A DNA stretch of 64,000 nt from Nilaparvata lugens (lineage: Eukaryota; Arthropoda; Insecta; Hemiptera; Delphacidae): assembly GCF_014356525.2 (NCBI RefSeq), contig NC_052505.1, positions 16,934,135-16,998,134 on the forward strand. Direction: 5' to 3'. A program made the translations under genes and the position numbers. Below the pieces are notes generated by a model. It worked only from the letters and a program-made list of their open reading frames with translations. It did no database searches and was not told the DNA's origin. This document shows positions 40,724-52,373 of the stretch, one piece after another; the stretch's first letter is position 1; every line of letters starts with the position of its first letter.

Positions 40724-42365
40724 AGTCTGTTATAAGAAATTACAAACTAATTCTTTAAACAGCGATCGAATCGAATTCAAAGGAATCACGTATTATTAGC
40801 GACATTATAGAAGGTTTTAGTCTATGAAAATAATGTTTGTTTACTATTAAATCCATTCTACTAATCAAGCTTCTACTAAATCAAGCGAACTAGGATTTGA
40901 TCATTACAGTAGATCCCAATGTCAATTCCAACATTACATAAGTAGATCTTCAAATTATTTTCTTTGTAAAAACCCCTACTTGTTTTGGTAATTGATACAA
41001 AAACTGTAATACTCTTTTGTATGCTCGTTTCAAGGGCACAGTGCGTTGCCAATACAAGGAGAACCTTCAATTTGCAACTAGTCCAGTAAATCAAGTTGAG
41101 CCATTTTTTGAGCATCAGGTGTAGAAATTGTAAACAGTTATCGTTACTAGGAAGCAGGAAACAACCTTGAAGGCAATAGTCGCTCGTTAAGAAAGGTTCC
41201 GACGTCGTTAAAGAAAGAAAAAAGACAAGAAAATTGCCAGTTCTTAAGGTCATCTAACTTACCAGTAGAGAAAAAGCTTTGAATGAGCATGTTGATCTAC
41301 AATAATAGTGCTTGAGTCAATTACATTATCAGTCATCTGTCAATGAACGGTAGTAGCTGTTCAGAATGAATTCGAAAAAGTCAATTTCAAAAGTTTAATG
41401 GAGTCATTTGAGACAAACTCAAGACTTGGTTCAGCAGATAAAGAAACTAATAAGAAGAGTGAGAAGCTCACTCTTGATTTGTATCTTGGAATTTCTGTAG
41501 TCCTGGATTATTCCAATGTGATAATAGTCCTGAATTATTTCGATCTTTCACTGTGATGATAGTCCAGGATTATTTCAATGCAATAGGCTGATATTCAATA
41601 GTTGAATTAACATATTTATATTGAAAATTTGATTATATTTTCTATTTATTTCTATATTGTTGTTTCAATTTATCACTCAAATTAGTTTGCTTGGCAGGAT
41701 GAATTTTTCAATTATGTTAAGCATTAAGCTCAATAAATAAAAATATATGAAACGTATCAAAGAATATTTCCTGGATAAGATTTTTTGAGATTATTTCTCA
41801 ATCCACTGCAATCAGTTAATTACTAATGAGATGCACGCGATAATATGTTTTGTTGTGATCCAGAATAATAGTAATTATTTAAAAATTAGTCTTTATAAAT
41901 AGGAGCTTACAGATGATTTTATATCGAGAGTTCTATGAAGATTCCATATCTTCACCAGAAAGTCCATATGAGAAAGCCAAGACATTCAAAAATGAGAAGC
42001 CTTCTTTCACCTTAATGGTGTCATATTGCTCTTGATCTCATCGCATATGTACGGTTTGTATTTTTATTACCTAAACAATCATCTCCACAAAATTGAAGAC
42101 TATTATATCGACATTGATATTCATTATCTCATCGAAGATATTTGATCAATGAAAACAACCTAATCATCAATAGCATGAGCTTTATTTTTCATTCAACTTA
42201 AAAAAAATAAAATATTCAATAGAATTCAATTGTCATTCAAAAACAATTTTTAGAGTCTATATTCGTTTGTGAATCGGTAATGTACGATATCTCATTTGAG
42301 ATATCAATTCTTCAATTAGCTAGAAATATTATTACTTGATAATTGATTTTCTCATTTCTATTCAG
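40724..42365. other. No supported gene
   Basis: A 125-codon minus-strand frame at 41253-40876 and a possible short exon at 41336-41263 (ATG to a GTAAGT donor) have no recognised family. CCTGGATTATTCCAATGTGA and close variants recur around 41500-41580, a small local triplication. Confidence 0.4.
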
Positions 42366-42518
42366 TCAAGCCGCGTTCATAGATGACTTTCTGGCGCCAA
42401 TATGCATGAATGTAAACGGAAGCTGGAGTTGAAACGAAACGTAAACTCACACATGCATAGGCTTTCACTGGTAAACAAGCACTCATTAGCGCCACACTTC
42501 ATGTATGAACGCGCTTGA
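42366..42518. mobile_element. 153-bp MITE
   Basis: Starts TCAAGCCGCGTTCATAGATG and ends CATGTATGAACGCGCTTGA, imperfect inverted termini, with GGCGCCA/GCGCCAC inside. Non-coding. Confidence 0.6.
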
Positions 42519-44039
42519 ATAATCATGAACATTGCTATGCACTTTTCTATTACGAGCATCATTCATGCTGGTAAATAGTGGAATATCAAGATGATGAATA
42601 TGATTGGACATAACCTATGTATAATATTTGGACAATTTGAGACAATATTAGGAAATTGTAGAAGTTTTGGGCAATAGCCTGTTTTTTCTCCTCCGATCAT
42701 TGTATTGTTTGTGCTAACCTAATAAATAAATAAATGATCAACGGAGTTACTTGTCAATCATAAAAACCTGTACATGATCAGACCAATTCAAATTCAGTAG
42801 CCATGTATAGTATTACAGAATCTGAACAAAATTTTATATTCCAAATAATGGGATATTAAGATTGTAAAATATAACTTCGAACCTACCTGTGATTATGAGA
42901 AGTAGGTCCACCATCCGTGTTGGGTAAGAGTGATGCTGGTTGACATTTTTCAAGTGATCCTCGTGACTAACGTAAAAATACGGCTGTAATATTGTAACTT
43001 CTGTACTATTGTACTATCATAATAATATAGTACAGTATTGTCTTCAATAATATAATAAACACATGAGAATAGGATAAAATAAGAAACTGATTAGCTGAAA
43101 ACGATTAATTTTGAAGATTCATAACTCTTGATAATATTCAATTCACCAGTAATGTGCTACCTCAACTTAACTGAAATGAAATGATAGATTCAGTTGAATC
43201 AGCTAGACTTTTTATACTTTAAAGGTGTTAAGGTGAGTTGTATCAACTGCTAACTGCAGTGTGAAGTGTACAAGTGTTGTTAGGTACGCCCAACCACAGA
43301 AAAGAGAACAATATTGTTCTTTCATCGGTGTTCACAGAAAGTGGAACAATATTGTTCTTTCCTCTGTGTGGCGTAGAGGAAGCCCTCTTGACCTCATACA
43401 GTTGATATAGCATACAGTTGCAGTTGAAATGGCATAAGCTGAAGGTGGATGGTGACGTAACTTGCAATGATTTCAACATTGCAAAAGTAATATATCAATT
43501 TCGCATATTTGGTTTTATGAATTTTTTTTAGTACTGTATTGAAAGTTGTTGCAGATCAACTCCTCTATACTGCAAGCTGCAGAACTGTTATTTTTTAATT
43601 ATTGAAACTTTTGTAGTCTATTGGAGCTGCTCTTTCTTCATGAAGGACGGCAGAATGCATTTACGCAGAGATAAGCCCACCTGTTGTGGGACTCTCTATT
43701 CCTGAGCTGAGAGCCAAATATGCAGAAGGCATTCGACACTGTAGCGCTTGGAACTGCTCAACTACTGGAATTTTCATTTTATGTTATGCTGTTTCAATAA
43801 AAAAGTTTCAATTCTCTATTTGAGTATAAATGGAATGCAGCTGGTACGACAACATACTGTACCTTCTACCGCACACTTTTTTTATTCTTCGCTGAGATTT
43901 TGTGTGTGCATCAATCATAGTTGAAATAGTATTGAAGGAATGAATCTCATTTTGAAACTTTTTCTCTCTCGTCAGTATTCAATTCATTTCATTTGCCAAA
44001 ACCAATAAAGAAATTTATTTTGAGAGTGATGCCATTGGC
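42519..44039. other. No gene; contains repeated palindromes
   Basis: AT-rich non-coding DNA. At 43306-43319 and 43344-43357 the perfect 14-bp palindrome GAACAATATTGTTC occurs twice with 38-bp spacing, framed by CACAGAAA and TCTGTG. Confidence 0.5.
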
Positions 44040-44199
44040 CGTTTTCACACTTACCGATTTCTCGTCGGCACGGCACGACACGACAAATAGTTCTCTGATT
44101 GGATGATTGTCGATAGGCCTACGCTAACCCAATCAGCCAATCAGAGAGCTTTCTGTCCTGACAAGTCGTGCCGTCGAGAAATCGGTAAGTGTGAAAACG
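44040..44199. mobile_element. 160-bp MITE with long TIRs
   Basis: Starts CGTTTTCACACTTACCGATT and ends AATCGGTAAGTGTGAAAACG. Arms are about 45 bp, including GGCACGGCACGAC on one side and GTCGTGCCGTCGAG on the other. The interior has CCAATCAGCCAATCAGAGAG, also present in the element at 62190-62369. Confidence 0.8.
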
Positions 44200-44429
44200 T
44201 TCATTTCGATCACTATAACTTTTTTTAATATGGAGTTTCAATATCAAAGTTTTATTTGAAGATGAAATGATAAATAATATAGAACACGTATAATCCAATT
44301 TTTGTGGCCTTCAAGATTTCACTTATCATAATATATTGATATTTCATTATTGTTATAAAACGTCGTAGAACTTCCAATATGTGAATGATAGTTCATTATA
44401 CCTTGAATCTTGAAAGAGCTGATACCAAT

Positions 44430-44613
44430 AAGGGCTCGCGCACACACATCGAATTTTGTTCGTACGGTATTTTGCGGTCCTTATAAACTCTATTAGATTG
44501 AAAAGATGATTTCAATCTGATGATATTTTACAAGTTCCGTCTGATCTGATAGAATTCATAAGGACGACAAAATATCGTACGAACAAGAATCGATGTGTGT
44601 GTGTGCGGGGCTT
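44430..44613. mobile_element. 184-bp MITE, GCACACACATCGA family
   Basis: Starts AAGGGCTCGCGCACACACAT then CGAATTTTGTTCGTACG, and ends CGTACGAACAAGAATCGATG then TGTGTGTGTGCGGGGCTT. The inner segment CTCTATTAGATTGAA and GTCTGATCTGATAGAATTC is shared with 61965-62190 and the core of 40537-40723. Confidence 0.8.
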
Positions 44614-46775
44614 AAATGATCTGAAAATTGCATTAGAAATCCAAACAGACCACATGAGATTCGATCATAATAATTGAAAAAGTGAACATCCTGAGAATGG
44701 ACTTACCGTTATTCAAAATTCAAGTGACTGAAAATTAATGTTCACTTTAAAACTATCATAATTATTTAATTTAATTTTATTTATTAATAAATATTCATTA
44801 TTTATTTATTTATTCGTGGACAGAATCACAAATCATATAAATATGATTAGGAAGGAACAACAGGCTTGGCCCAAATCTATTCCATTCCCAAATTTTGATA
44901 AATTAATAAAATGTCCAAAAATAGGTTATGTTTCTACTGTAAAACGTTCAAGTTCAATTTTCGTCCAAAAATATATACAAGCTAAACATTTTGAATTTAT
45001 AGAAATTAAAACACCAAACTATATTTAAATATGACACTTAATTATCACTTCATATTGAATGAATCAAGTCATTTTATATGATGTTTTTATTATTATGTTC
45101 TCAAATAGGTCATATTATGAAGAATGAAAACTCAGAAAATTTAAATATACATAAAATATGCCTTTAATACACGAATCAAATGCGTAAATACATTCAATAA
45201 ACTAATATTATGGCGTATTAATGGAAGAATACAACTGGGTAAACAATTCAACAAAAAATTCGTCATTTGTATGAATAAATTAACAACATTGTGAAAGAGA
45301 ATGAATAAATAATAGTTACGCCTACTTAGTTAAATATAGTGCTTAATCAATGAGCACACATATATTTCTTGGAATCAAACTAAAAATAGTTCAACAAAAT
45401 AAATTAATTAACACTAATATTTAAATAACAACTTAAAAACTACTCAAGTGAGGATTTTTACAAAAATAGTAATTGATGCATCCTAACATCAACGGTAACA
45501 TTTATAATTTACATTGAAACATACTTTCATTTCCTATCACCTTCATTCAGATGATATTTGCATTGCAATTTTCAACATAGTGCACCTCTCTCTATATAAA
45601 TTATTATCATAAATTAATTATTGCATCACCTATCTTACACTAAATTTACACGATATACATAAATCCTTAAGGTGACAATCACAGTTCAATTCACTAGCAT
45701 AGTATCAAACATTAAAAAATTGATATAAAATGGTTGACGGAGAACAATATTGGTGGTTTGGAATTAATTTCAACTGATCTGATCTCTTAGAAATGAGATA
45801 AGAGTAAATTTATGCAGAAGTTCAGGAATTGAAAAGATGAATATTATGAGTAGAATAATTTATACTTGCGTATCTCTCCAATGGTTTTTTAAAGTCGGGG
45901 AAATTTTCATTTACAAAATTCATTTCATATCAATTAATTAAGGGTGGGATTTTCACTGTCAGCTATAAACTGTCAGTATAGAAAAAGTTTTCTCTAAGAA
46001 CTCAAATATTGAAGTTATTAGATGAAAAAAGAAGACGAAGTCTTCTACAAATTGAGCGAATTATAATTTTGTATTATAATGATATAATGGTATTCTCTCA
46101 TTATGAGAAATGCACAGAAATCTACTATCTTTTCCTCTTCAATGTGGATTTTTGGAACTTTGCTAATACTGTTTTTCAAATTTCATTCACTCTTAAACCT
46201 ATTTACTCTATCAATACCATGTGCATGTTTTATAAGTTAAAATAATTGTAATTTTCATTAACAACTTCCAGCCACATGAGAGAATGAAATGAAGAAAAAA
46301 GATTTCCCAATATTATCCTATTCTTCAATGTTTTAGCTCTCTTAATCAATTACATGTATAAAGATATCAAATTCGAAAGATAGCTGACAGTGAAATTATT
46401 TTTAGTTATGTAAATACAGATTGTTTACAGAGGAATTGCAAAATGAAACTGCAATATCTCACATTTTGGATAGATACTACACAGAACTTTCAGAAATGCA
46501 GGGTTGGACTTGTGAAAAAGGTGATACTTGTACTTTCCGACATGCGATCTATCCTTTCAGTCTTCTACTAAATTCCTATCCGCTGTTGCAATAAATATCC
46601 TTACACATATTATAATAAATTAATTTCTGGTTGACTCACCGTATGTATCGAAATCACAGTTTGTGCACACACACATACACACTCAATGTAATAGACGCAC
46701 TGAGAAGAGGTCACTTGGTGCTCAATGAATAATCGACGCACTTGGAAGAGGTCACTCGGAGGCACTTGGTGAAGG
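44614..46775. other. Non-coding; LINE-tail-like repeat and LARP6 3' region
   Basis: At 44790-45030 a TTTATTTATTTATT run followed by CGTGGACAGAATCACAAATC looks like the 3' tail of a minus-strand LINE. Similar text (AATAGGTTATGTT, TTCAATTTTCGTCC) occurs in 53405-54110. From about 46775 downward lies the LARP6 3' UTR; I could not place its polyadenylation site. Confidence 0.4.
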
Positions 46776-48362
46776 TCACTCAACGAGGGTGTGGCAGGCT
46801 GGAGCGGGCACGATGAATCCACGGCCTCCGTCCGGGCCACGCGGCATGCGAAGGATGTTCTCGGGCACAACGATGCCTCCACTGGAGCGCTGTCTCATCA
46901 GGCCGGGCTCGTAAGAGCCGGAAATACGCCGCATCGGCTCACTGTTGCTACCCGACCGAGGCCGGAAAGGCTCCGCGTCCTTGGACAGCGAAAAGCGTCG
47001 CGGCGCCGGACAGAACAGCTCTCCTGAATCCTTACGACGCACGTCGGATGCTCCGCTGTCGCACCTCGATCTGGCCGATCCGTATCCTTCCGATCCGGAG
47101 TCCTTGCCGAAGGAACCACGTCGTCCTCCACAACAGCAGCACTCCCGTGACACTGTACTGTTGGAGCGTGACCTGTTGGACATGTATCCATCTGATCCGG
47201 AATCCCAGCCGGTCGACATCCTCCTGACGCCGTGCTCGGTCATGTAGTACACACCACTGTTCGAGCGAGACCTCGAGTAACTAGATCCTGTCGACTCGGA
47301 TCCCGAATCGCGAGACCAGCGTCGCTGGGTCCAGTGATCACGCACCAAATGCGGTGAGGAACACCTTCTCCCCATTCGGAAGCGGTGGTCGTCGACCTCT
47401 GAGCCACTGGGACACGATGACGAATACTCTGGCTCCACCAACCTCGAAACAGGACTCTTTTTCGAACTCACCGACTTCTTCTTGCTGGGTGGCGCATTGA
47501 GCTCCAGCACCCTCATGCCCCGGTCGTAGTCACACCGGTTGATGGCGTTGTGTGCAGATTCGGTGCGAACGAACTCGACGAGGGCGCTGATGGTGCCGTT
47601 CATTTCGGGGTGTTTGTTCACAAAGTGGCGCACATCAGCCGGGATCGGATTTCCGGGTCTGAGGATGCGTACCAACGCAATTTCTCCGCACTCACGGAAC
47701 ATTTCGGCGACATTCTCGACTGTGGGCTTCTCGAGCGGCAGAGCGATGGCGACCACAGTGCGTGACGGAGCCGTCTGGTCGTAGGCGGGAAGCGGGTCCA
47801 CTCGTCGTAACTTGGTCCCGGCTTCGTTCACTTGCAACTTCTTCGATTTTCTCAGAGCATAGGCAACGGCTCTCCAATCTTTAGCGATGTGCTTCACACG
47901 TTTAAAACTCGATATAAGCTTGAGGGAGACGTAGCCCTCTTTGTTGCGTTTCACATGTTTCAATAAGAAGGCGTCTTTGGTGATATTGACGTCGGAGAAA
48001 TAGAACTCGACCTGAGCAATTATCTTTTCCACTAATTCGTCATCAGGTGGCACGAACGGAGCTTCATCCTCTTCGTCGTCATCGTCATCCTTGGAGGCGG
48101 TGCTTTTGGGCGGTGCGGGGGCGGCACTGACGACGGTCTCAACAGGTGAAGGAGCCGGAGGCGGCACCTCCTTGCCGTCCGACTCGGAGGCGGTGTCAGA
48201 CAGGTCGGCGAGATGCGCCTGGTTGTCTGCACCTCCATCGCTCTCCACCGACGAGATGCTGTCCTTTGTGTCCGAGTGCTTCATTGGCGGCCGACTGCAC
48301 TTCTCCTCTGCTGACTTGTCCTGCTGCTGCTGCTCCTGTTGCTGCTCCGGCTGTTCGGGCAT
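46776..48362 (-). CDS. Larp6: La-related protein 6 (LARP6)
   Basis: Single open frame of 528 codons from ATG 48362-48360 to a stop at 46778-46776. I chose this ATG because GGCAAAATG is a good arthropod start context and the protein becomes acidic and Gln-rich at once (MPEQPEQQQEQQQQDK). An in-frame ATG at 48449 would add 29 unconserved residues. Residues 105-190 (PPDDELVEKIIAQVEFYFSD onward, with DAFLLKHVKRNKEGYVSL) are the La motif. Residues 200-300 (TVVAIALPLE, ALVEFVRTESAHNAI) are the RRM-like domain. The last 31 residues contain RMPRGPDGGRGF, the LSA/SUZ-C motif of the family. The region 360-460 has three DSGS-rich, Arg/Ser-rich repeats. LARP6 proteins bind structured or A/U-rich RNA and act in mRNA localisation and translation. 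GC-rich codon use contrasts with the surroundings, as expected for a conserved host gene. Confidence 0.95.
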   Translation of the reverse strand: MPEQPEQQQEQQQQDKSAEEKCSRPPMKHSDTKDSISSVESDGGADNQAHLADLSDTASESDGKEVPPPAPSPVETVVSAAPAPPKSTASKDDDDDEEDEAPFVPPDDELVEKIIAQVEFYFSDVNITKDAFLLKHVKRNKEGYVSLKLISSFKRVKHIAKDWRAVAYALRKSKKLQVNEAGTKLRRVDPLPAYDQTAPSRTVVAIALPLEKPTVENVAEMFRECGEIALVRILRPGNPIPADVRHFVNKHPEMNGTISALVEFVRTESAHNAINRCDYDRGMRVLELNAPPSKKKSVSSKKSPVSRLVEPEYSSSCPSGSEVDDHRFRMGRRCSSPHLVRDHWTQRRWSRDSGSESTGSSYSRSRSNSGVYYMTEHGVRRMSTGWDSGSDGYMSNRSRSNSTVSRECCCCGGRRGSFGKDSGSEGYGSARSRCDSGASDVRRKDSGELFCPAPRRFSLSKDAEPFRPRSGSNSEPMRRISGSYEPGLMRQRSSGGIVVPENILRMPRGPDGGRGFIVPAPACHTLVE

Positions 48363-48399
48363 TTTGCCGCCGCGGGATGACAGCTGATAACCGGCAACA

Positions 48400-48422
48400 A
48401 AACTGAACTGACTAACTGACAC
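48400..48422 (-). promoter_or_regulatory. Possible LARP6 initiator cluster
   Basis: On the minus strand GTCAGTTAGTCAGTTCAGTT contains three overlapping TCAGTT matches to the arthropod initiator (TCAKTY), about 40-60 bp upstream of the chosen ATG. No TATA box is obvious about 30 bp further upstream. This fits a short, TATA-less 5' UTR, but transcription start is not proven. Confidence 0.35.
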
Positions 48423-49802
48423 AGCGCACAGCACACCACTCACTCTCACTATCCGTATCTAGACTGGCCGGCCAGCCTTCGCAAGTTATCTTTATATGAG
48501 GGGCGGGCGTGCGTGCGCGCTATCACCTACCTCTCCCCCTCCCACCACTCCTCCAACGCCTTTGCTTCCTTCCGGCCTCTGCCGCCTCACAACTCACAAC
48601 TATTCGCCCTTCTTCTTCTCTCTCTTCCTATTCAAATCTCAAAGTACTTCACCTGTTGCTACCTGCTATTCCAAAATTATTTTCTAATAGCACTATTACG
48701 AACTTAATCCAATATCATCAACAGACAACTTTAATTATGGAAATAGAATCCTTGTTTAATCAACTACTGTACATTCTTTCTCATTCTCCACTTCATGATA
48801 CCAAGCTTGGGATCCATTATCGTGTTATCCAGTTAAAATGAAAATTACTAATGATGCTGTTATCAATCGTGTAATCATGTGAAATTTTTTCTAGGATAAT
48901 TTAAAATCGATAATAATTATTGAAGAATTATTCTAAGAAGAATTATTCTTCTTTCCTTCCTCTTCTTATGCAAATCGCAAAGTACTTCACCTGTTGATAC
49001 CTGCTATTGTCAGTATTTCCAATAGAACTATTCTCAGATTCATCAACTGACAACTTGGATGAAAAAAGGAACCTTGTTCAATCAACTAATATTATATTCT
49101 TAGCTATATGATTAATTCATTATAGGCTTATTCAATTTCCACACAGAAAACACTAAACATGTAGAAGACACATTATAAGAAATTTCTAAAACTAATTATT
49201 GTATTTAATTGTAAACTATCAAATATTTTCTGTAATTGATGTAGTAGTTCTAGTTTTTTTTGGAAAATAAACATTCATTTACTATTATTCAATAATAATT
49301 AAAATCAATAAGTTTTGAACTATTATCAACCGTAGACAAGTGAGATTTTCTCTATGATCTTGGATAATATAGGTTAAGGATCTGGCATAATGAATTATTT
49401 GCTTATTCATGTGAAATTGAAGAGGTATTCAACATATACGAGAAGGAAAACTTCAATATAATTCGAGAGTGAATAAGGATGAAGGAGTCTACTTATTCGC
49501 TTCTCTTGCTTTCCAAATATAGAGTATGAAGAATGGCTGTAGAATTCAAATCAAATCTTTATTTCCACGAAAACAGAACACAACATTTGAATGAATTACA
49601 AGAGTAAGCATGTCGTAATTTGTTGCATATACTCGTTGGGATTGGGGGAAAGCTTCAAATTCATTGGAAATCACTTTCAAAATACTGTAACGTTGAATCA
49701 GCTGTTTCAAATACTTCACGAAGAACAGAATAATCTGGATAAAGCTTCTGAGAAGATTCTCAGCTCATTGAGGAATCCACAGAATATCGCATGAAATGAG
49801 GG
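48423..49802. other. No gene; region upstream of LARP6
   Basis: CT-rich and GC-containing for about 200 bp next to LARP6, then AT-rich. A segment near 48630-48725 (CAAAGTACTTCACCTGTTGC, ATTTTCTAATAG) is repeated in diverged form near 48970-49050. The frame at 49591-49794 has no recognised family. Confidence 0.45.
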
Positions 49803-50663
49803 ATTAATTTATTTATTTATTTGAAAATTCACATATTTGAGGGCACCAGAAACTAAATCCCATTATTGCCCTCATAACACACATTGAGCATACAATTTGA
49901 AAAACAATACATTAAAATGAAAATAAAATAACTCAACTAATATACTATTGAGTTTTAGAAAAAAAAACAAGATACAAAAAAATAGTAGAAAACCTTGCAA
50001 ATATGAAACTCATAGTATAGCAGTTAAAAGAAGAAGAAAGACGTAAGTAACTAATACTGAAGAATTAAAGAGGAAAAGAAAAAGAAACAAAGAGAAGAGA
50101 ATTATGGAAACTTTGCAAATAAGAAACTTATAGATAAAAACACTAATATATTATGTAATACATAGGAAAGGAAAAAGAAAAATGAATAAAAAAGACAAAA
50201 CTCAACAAACATAAATCTTATTCAAGTCCCGCCTGAACACACTGTCTGAATCAAAAAAATCTAATGCATTATCAATCCTATTGTATAATCGAAGAAACCT
50301 AAACAGGGGAGCATTGTAACCACTAACCGTTCTACATCATCTGATAATATCAAAGGTGGGATGATCTCTGGAATTGAACGCAGGAACATGGAACCTGATC
50401 AATGAGAGCAGGGAAGTAGAAGAAAATCGACCCCTTAACAAACCATGCACGGAAATCAATGAGTCTCTCTCCCGTCGTAATCTCAATGATACAAAGTGAA
50501 AGGTACCTCTCAAACGGTCTGTAGGAAAACCCAAAGGACAGGATTGGCCGAAGCGCTTGTAATAGAGAAACCTCAAAAACTTATTCTGAATCACCTCAAG
50601 ACCATGAGTACACAAATCAGTATAAGGGTTCCAAATCACAGAGCAATTATTGAAACGATTCAA
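49803..50663 (-). mobile_element. LINE 3' fragment, minus strand
   Basis: Minus-strand frame 50663-50337 reads NNCSVIWNPYTDLCTHGLEV, IQNKFLRFLYYKRFG, RLRRERDSLISVHGLLRG and SLIRFHVPAFNSRDHPTFDI, the region after the reverse transcriptase domain of a LINE. A frameshift then gives SGYNAPLFRFLRLYNRI and SDSVFRRDLN, ending at a TGA at 50204-50202. The 3' UTR runs to an AATAAATAAATAAATT tail at about 49803. It is 5'-truncated and broken by at least one shift. Confidence 0.8.
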
Positions 50664-50912
50664 TTATTTTACTGAATTTCCATTCAAGAGAAAGATATCC
50701 TTCTTCTATCCCAAATTCGGAATCACTGTGGGAAGAAGGCCTTATAATAATTAATTGTGGAGAGCGATAATATAAATGAATTACATTTCAAGCTGATATC
50801 TGCATTAAAACTCAGGTGGAAAACTATGTTTGTAATTGAGGTATAAGCTCCCTCTCACTATGATGATGACAAAGTTTAAATCCTTCAAGAGCTCAAATAT
50901 ATTTATGTTATA

Positions 50913-51243
50913 AGGTGCGTACAGATATACGCGCCTCGAACATGAGGAATTCACTTTTAACCAGCTGACTATATCCGTATTTTTACAGAAACGGTAAGAT
51001 ACAGATATAGCATGACATGCTAAACAGCTTGACATCAGCTGATTAAAAGTGAATTGCTCATGTTCGCGGCGCATATATCTGTGCGTACAGATATACGCGC
51101 CGCGGACATGAGGAAATCACTTTAAATCAGCTGAATATATCTGTATTTTTACAGAAACGGTAAGATACAGATATGAAAAGCTTGGCATCAGCTGATTAAA
51201 AGTGAATTGCTCATGTTCGCGGCGCGTATATCTGTACGCACCT
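50913..51243. mobile_element. Tandem pair of MITEs, GTACAGATATACGCGCCGCG family
   Basis: Two ~165-bp units in head-to-tail arrangement, each with inverted arms (ATACGCGCC..GAACATGAG, TTAATCAGCTGA), meeting at CTGTGCGTACAG near 51080-51090. The outer ends are AGGTGCGTACAG and CTGTACGCACCT. A single copy lies at 17817-17975. TAT-containing flanks suggest a short TA-rich target site. Confidence 0.8.
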
Positions 51244-52150
51244 TATGATATCAAATGTAGCAAGAATCTTATGAAGATTACTTCTTATAAACTTCAATTT
51301 CTGGATCAACAGATGTCACTCGATAAATGTAACTAATCATTATTATTACCGAATGTTTAATTGAGAAACGATTACTTACTATATTGTTCAGAGAAATTAT
51401 CATAACGATCATAATTATCGTATTTCCTTCCTAAAGGGATATTCTCAGCCCCAATGGACGTGAGCTTCCAGTACCAAAAGTGTTCGCAGTCGGGTGACCT
51501 GTTGAAGCCAGCTCCGCTACTTATGGGCTCAGAATATTAACTTCTCGGTGACCACCATAATCATAATCATCATTATCATAATCTTGATCATCATCTCCAT
51601 AATCAGCAACATCACTCAAAATCATGCACGACACTAGTAACTAATAACGAATAATCAAATCGTAGCCCTTCAACCCTCGGTTTATAATAGGAGAATCGCA
51701 ATAGGTTGCTACTTTAGTTGAATAACTATTGATGATGAAAAGGCTTCCCAGCTTACCTTGCCAGTCTAGAGCATAAGGGTGAATGTTTCATAACGAACCC
51801 CCAACTAAGTGGATCACTGCAAGCGAACAGAACGTTCGCATTCCTTTCTACATAACCCCTTGTTCCCAAGGGGTAGAAGAACTATTGGCATTTCATCATG
51901 TAATTTACCTTCATAAGACAGAACATGAGTATGTTTATCCTCAAAATTTGTTGGAAGCGTGAAGAGGTTTCAAGTTATAAGTTAAGAGTTCCCAACCTCT
52001 CATCACTAATTGAAATTGAAAAATTGTAAGCATGAGTGTAACAATATTAATATCATCGGCTGTGGATCATTATCCATTCATATATTATCATCAAGAATTG
52101 TGATCTATTATTCATAAGGAATTATCAATTATTGTTAGTTATCAATAATT
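51244..52150. other. No gene recognised
   Basis: AT-rich with CATCATTATCATAATC-like imperfect repeats near 51555-51600. No coding frame above 60 codons. Confidence 0.5.
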
Positions 52151-52373
52151 GGAGTGATCCGTGGTCTAGTGGATAGAGTGTTTGCGTAGCAGCATAGAGA
52201 TCCCAGGTTCAAAAACAAAAAGTTTTTTAACCAGTCCCGTGTTATCGGATGGGAACGTTAAACTGTCGGTCCTGGCTGAAGTATGACAGTCGTAAGGCCC
52301 TTTGACGTCTTAAATTCAGGCGGTGGGACCTTCCCGCAAGGGACTCCCTACCAACAAAAGCCATACGAATTCA
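52151..52373 (+). mobile_element. tRNA-derived SINE
   Basis: The 5' head has TGGTCTAGTGGATAGAGTG, matching an RNA polymerase III A box, and 34 bp later GATCCCAGGTTCAAA, matching a B box. The body follows (GTTATCGGATGGGAACGTTA, AACTGTCGGTCC, GAAGTATGACAGTCG, GGTGGGACCTTCCCGCAAG) with a T-rich 3' flank. The body recurs on the opposite strand at 20679-20806. The acceptor stem does not close, so it is a SINE and not a tRNA gene. Confidence 0.8.

Noticed and set aside
40876..41336. 125-codon minus-strand frame and a possible first exon (ATG 41336 to GTAAGT donor at 41262)
   Set aside because: The sequences resemble no family I know, and no following exon with matching phase was found.
46791..48406. 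Many plus- and minus-strand frames overlapping LARP6
   Set aside because: All are shadows of the GC-rich LARP6 coding sequence; none has an independent motif.
52151..52225. tRNA gene
   Set aside because: A and B boxes are present but the stems do not close and a SINE body follows directly.
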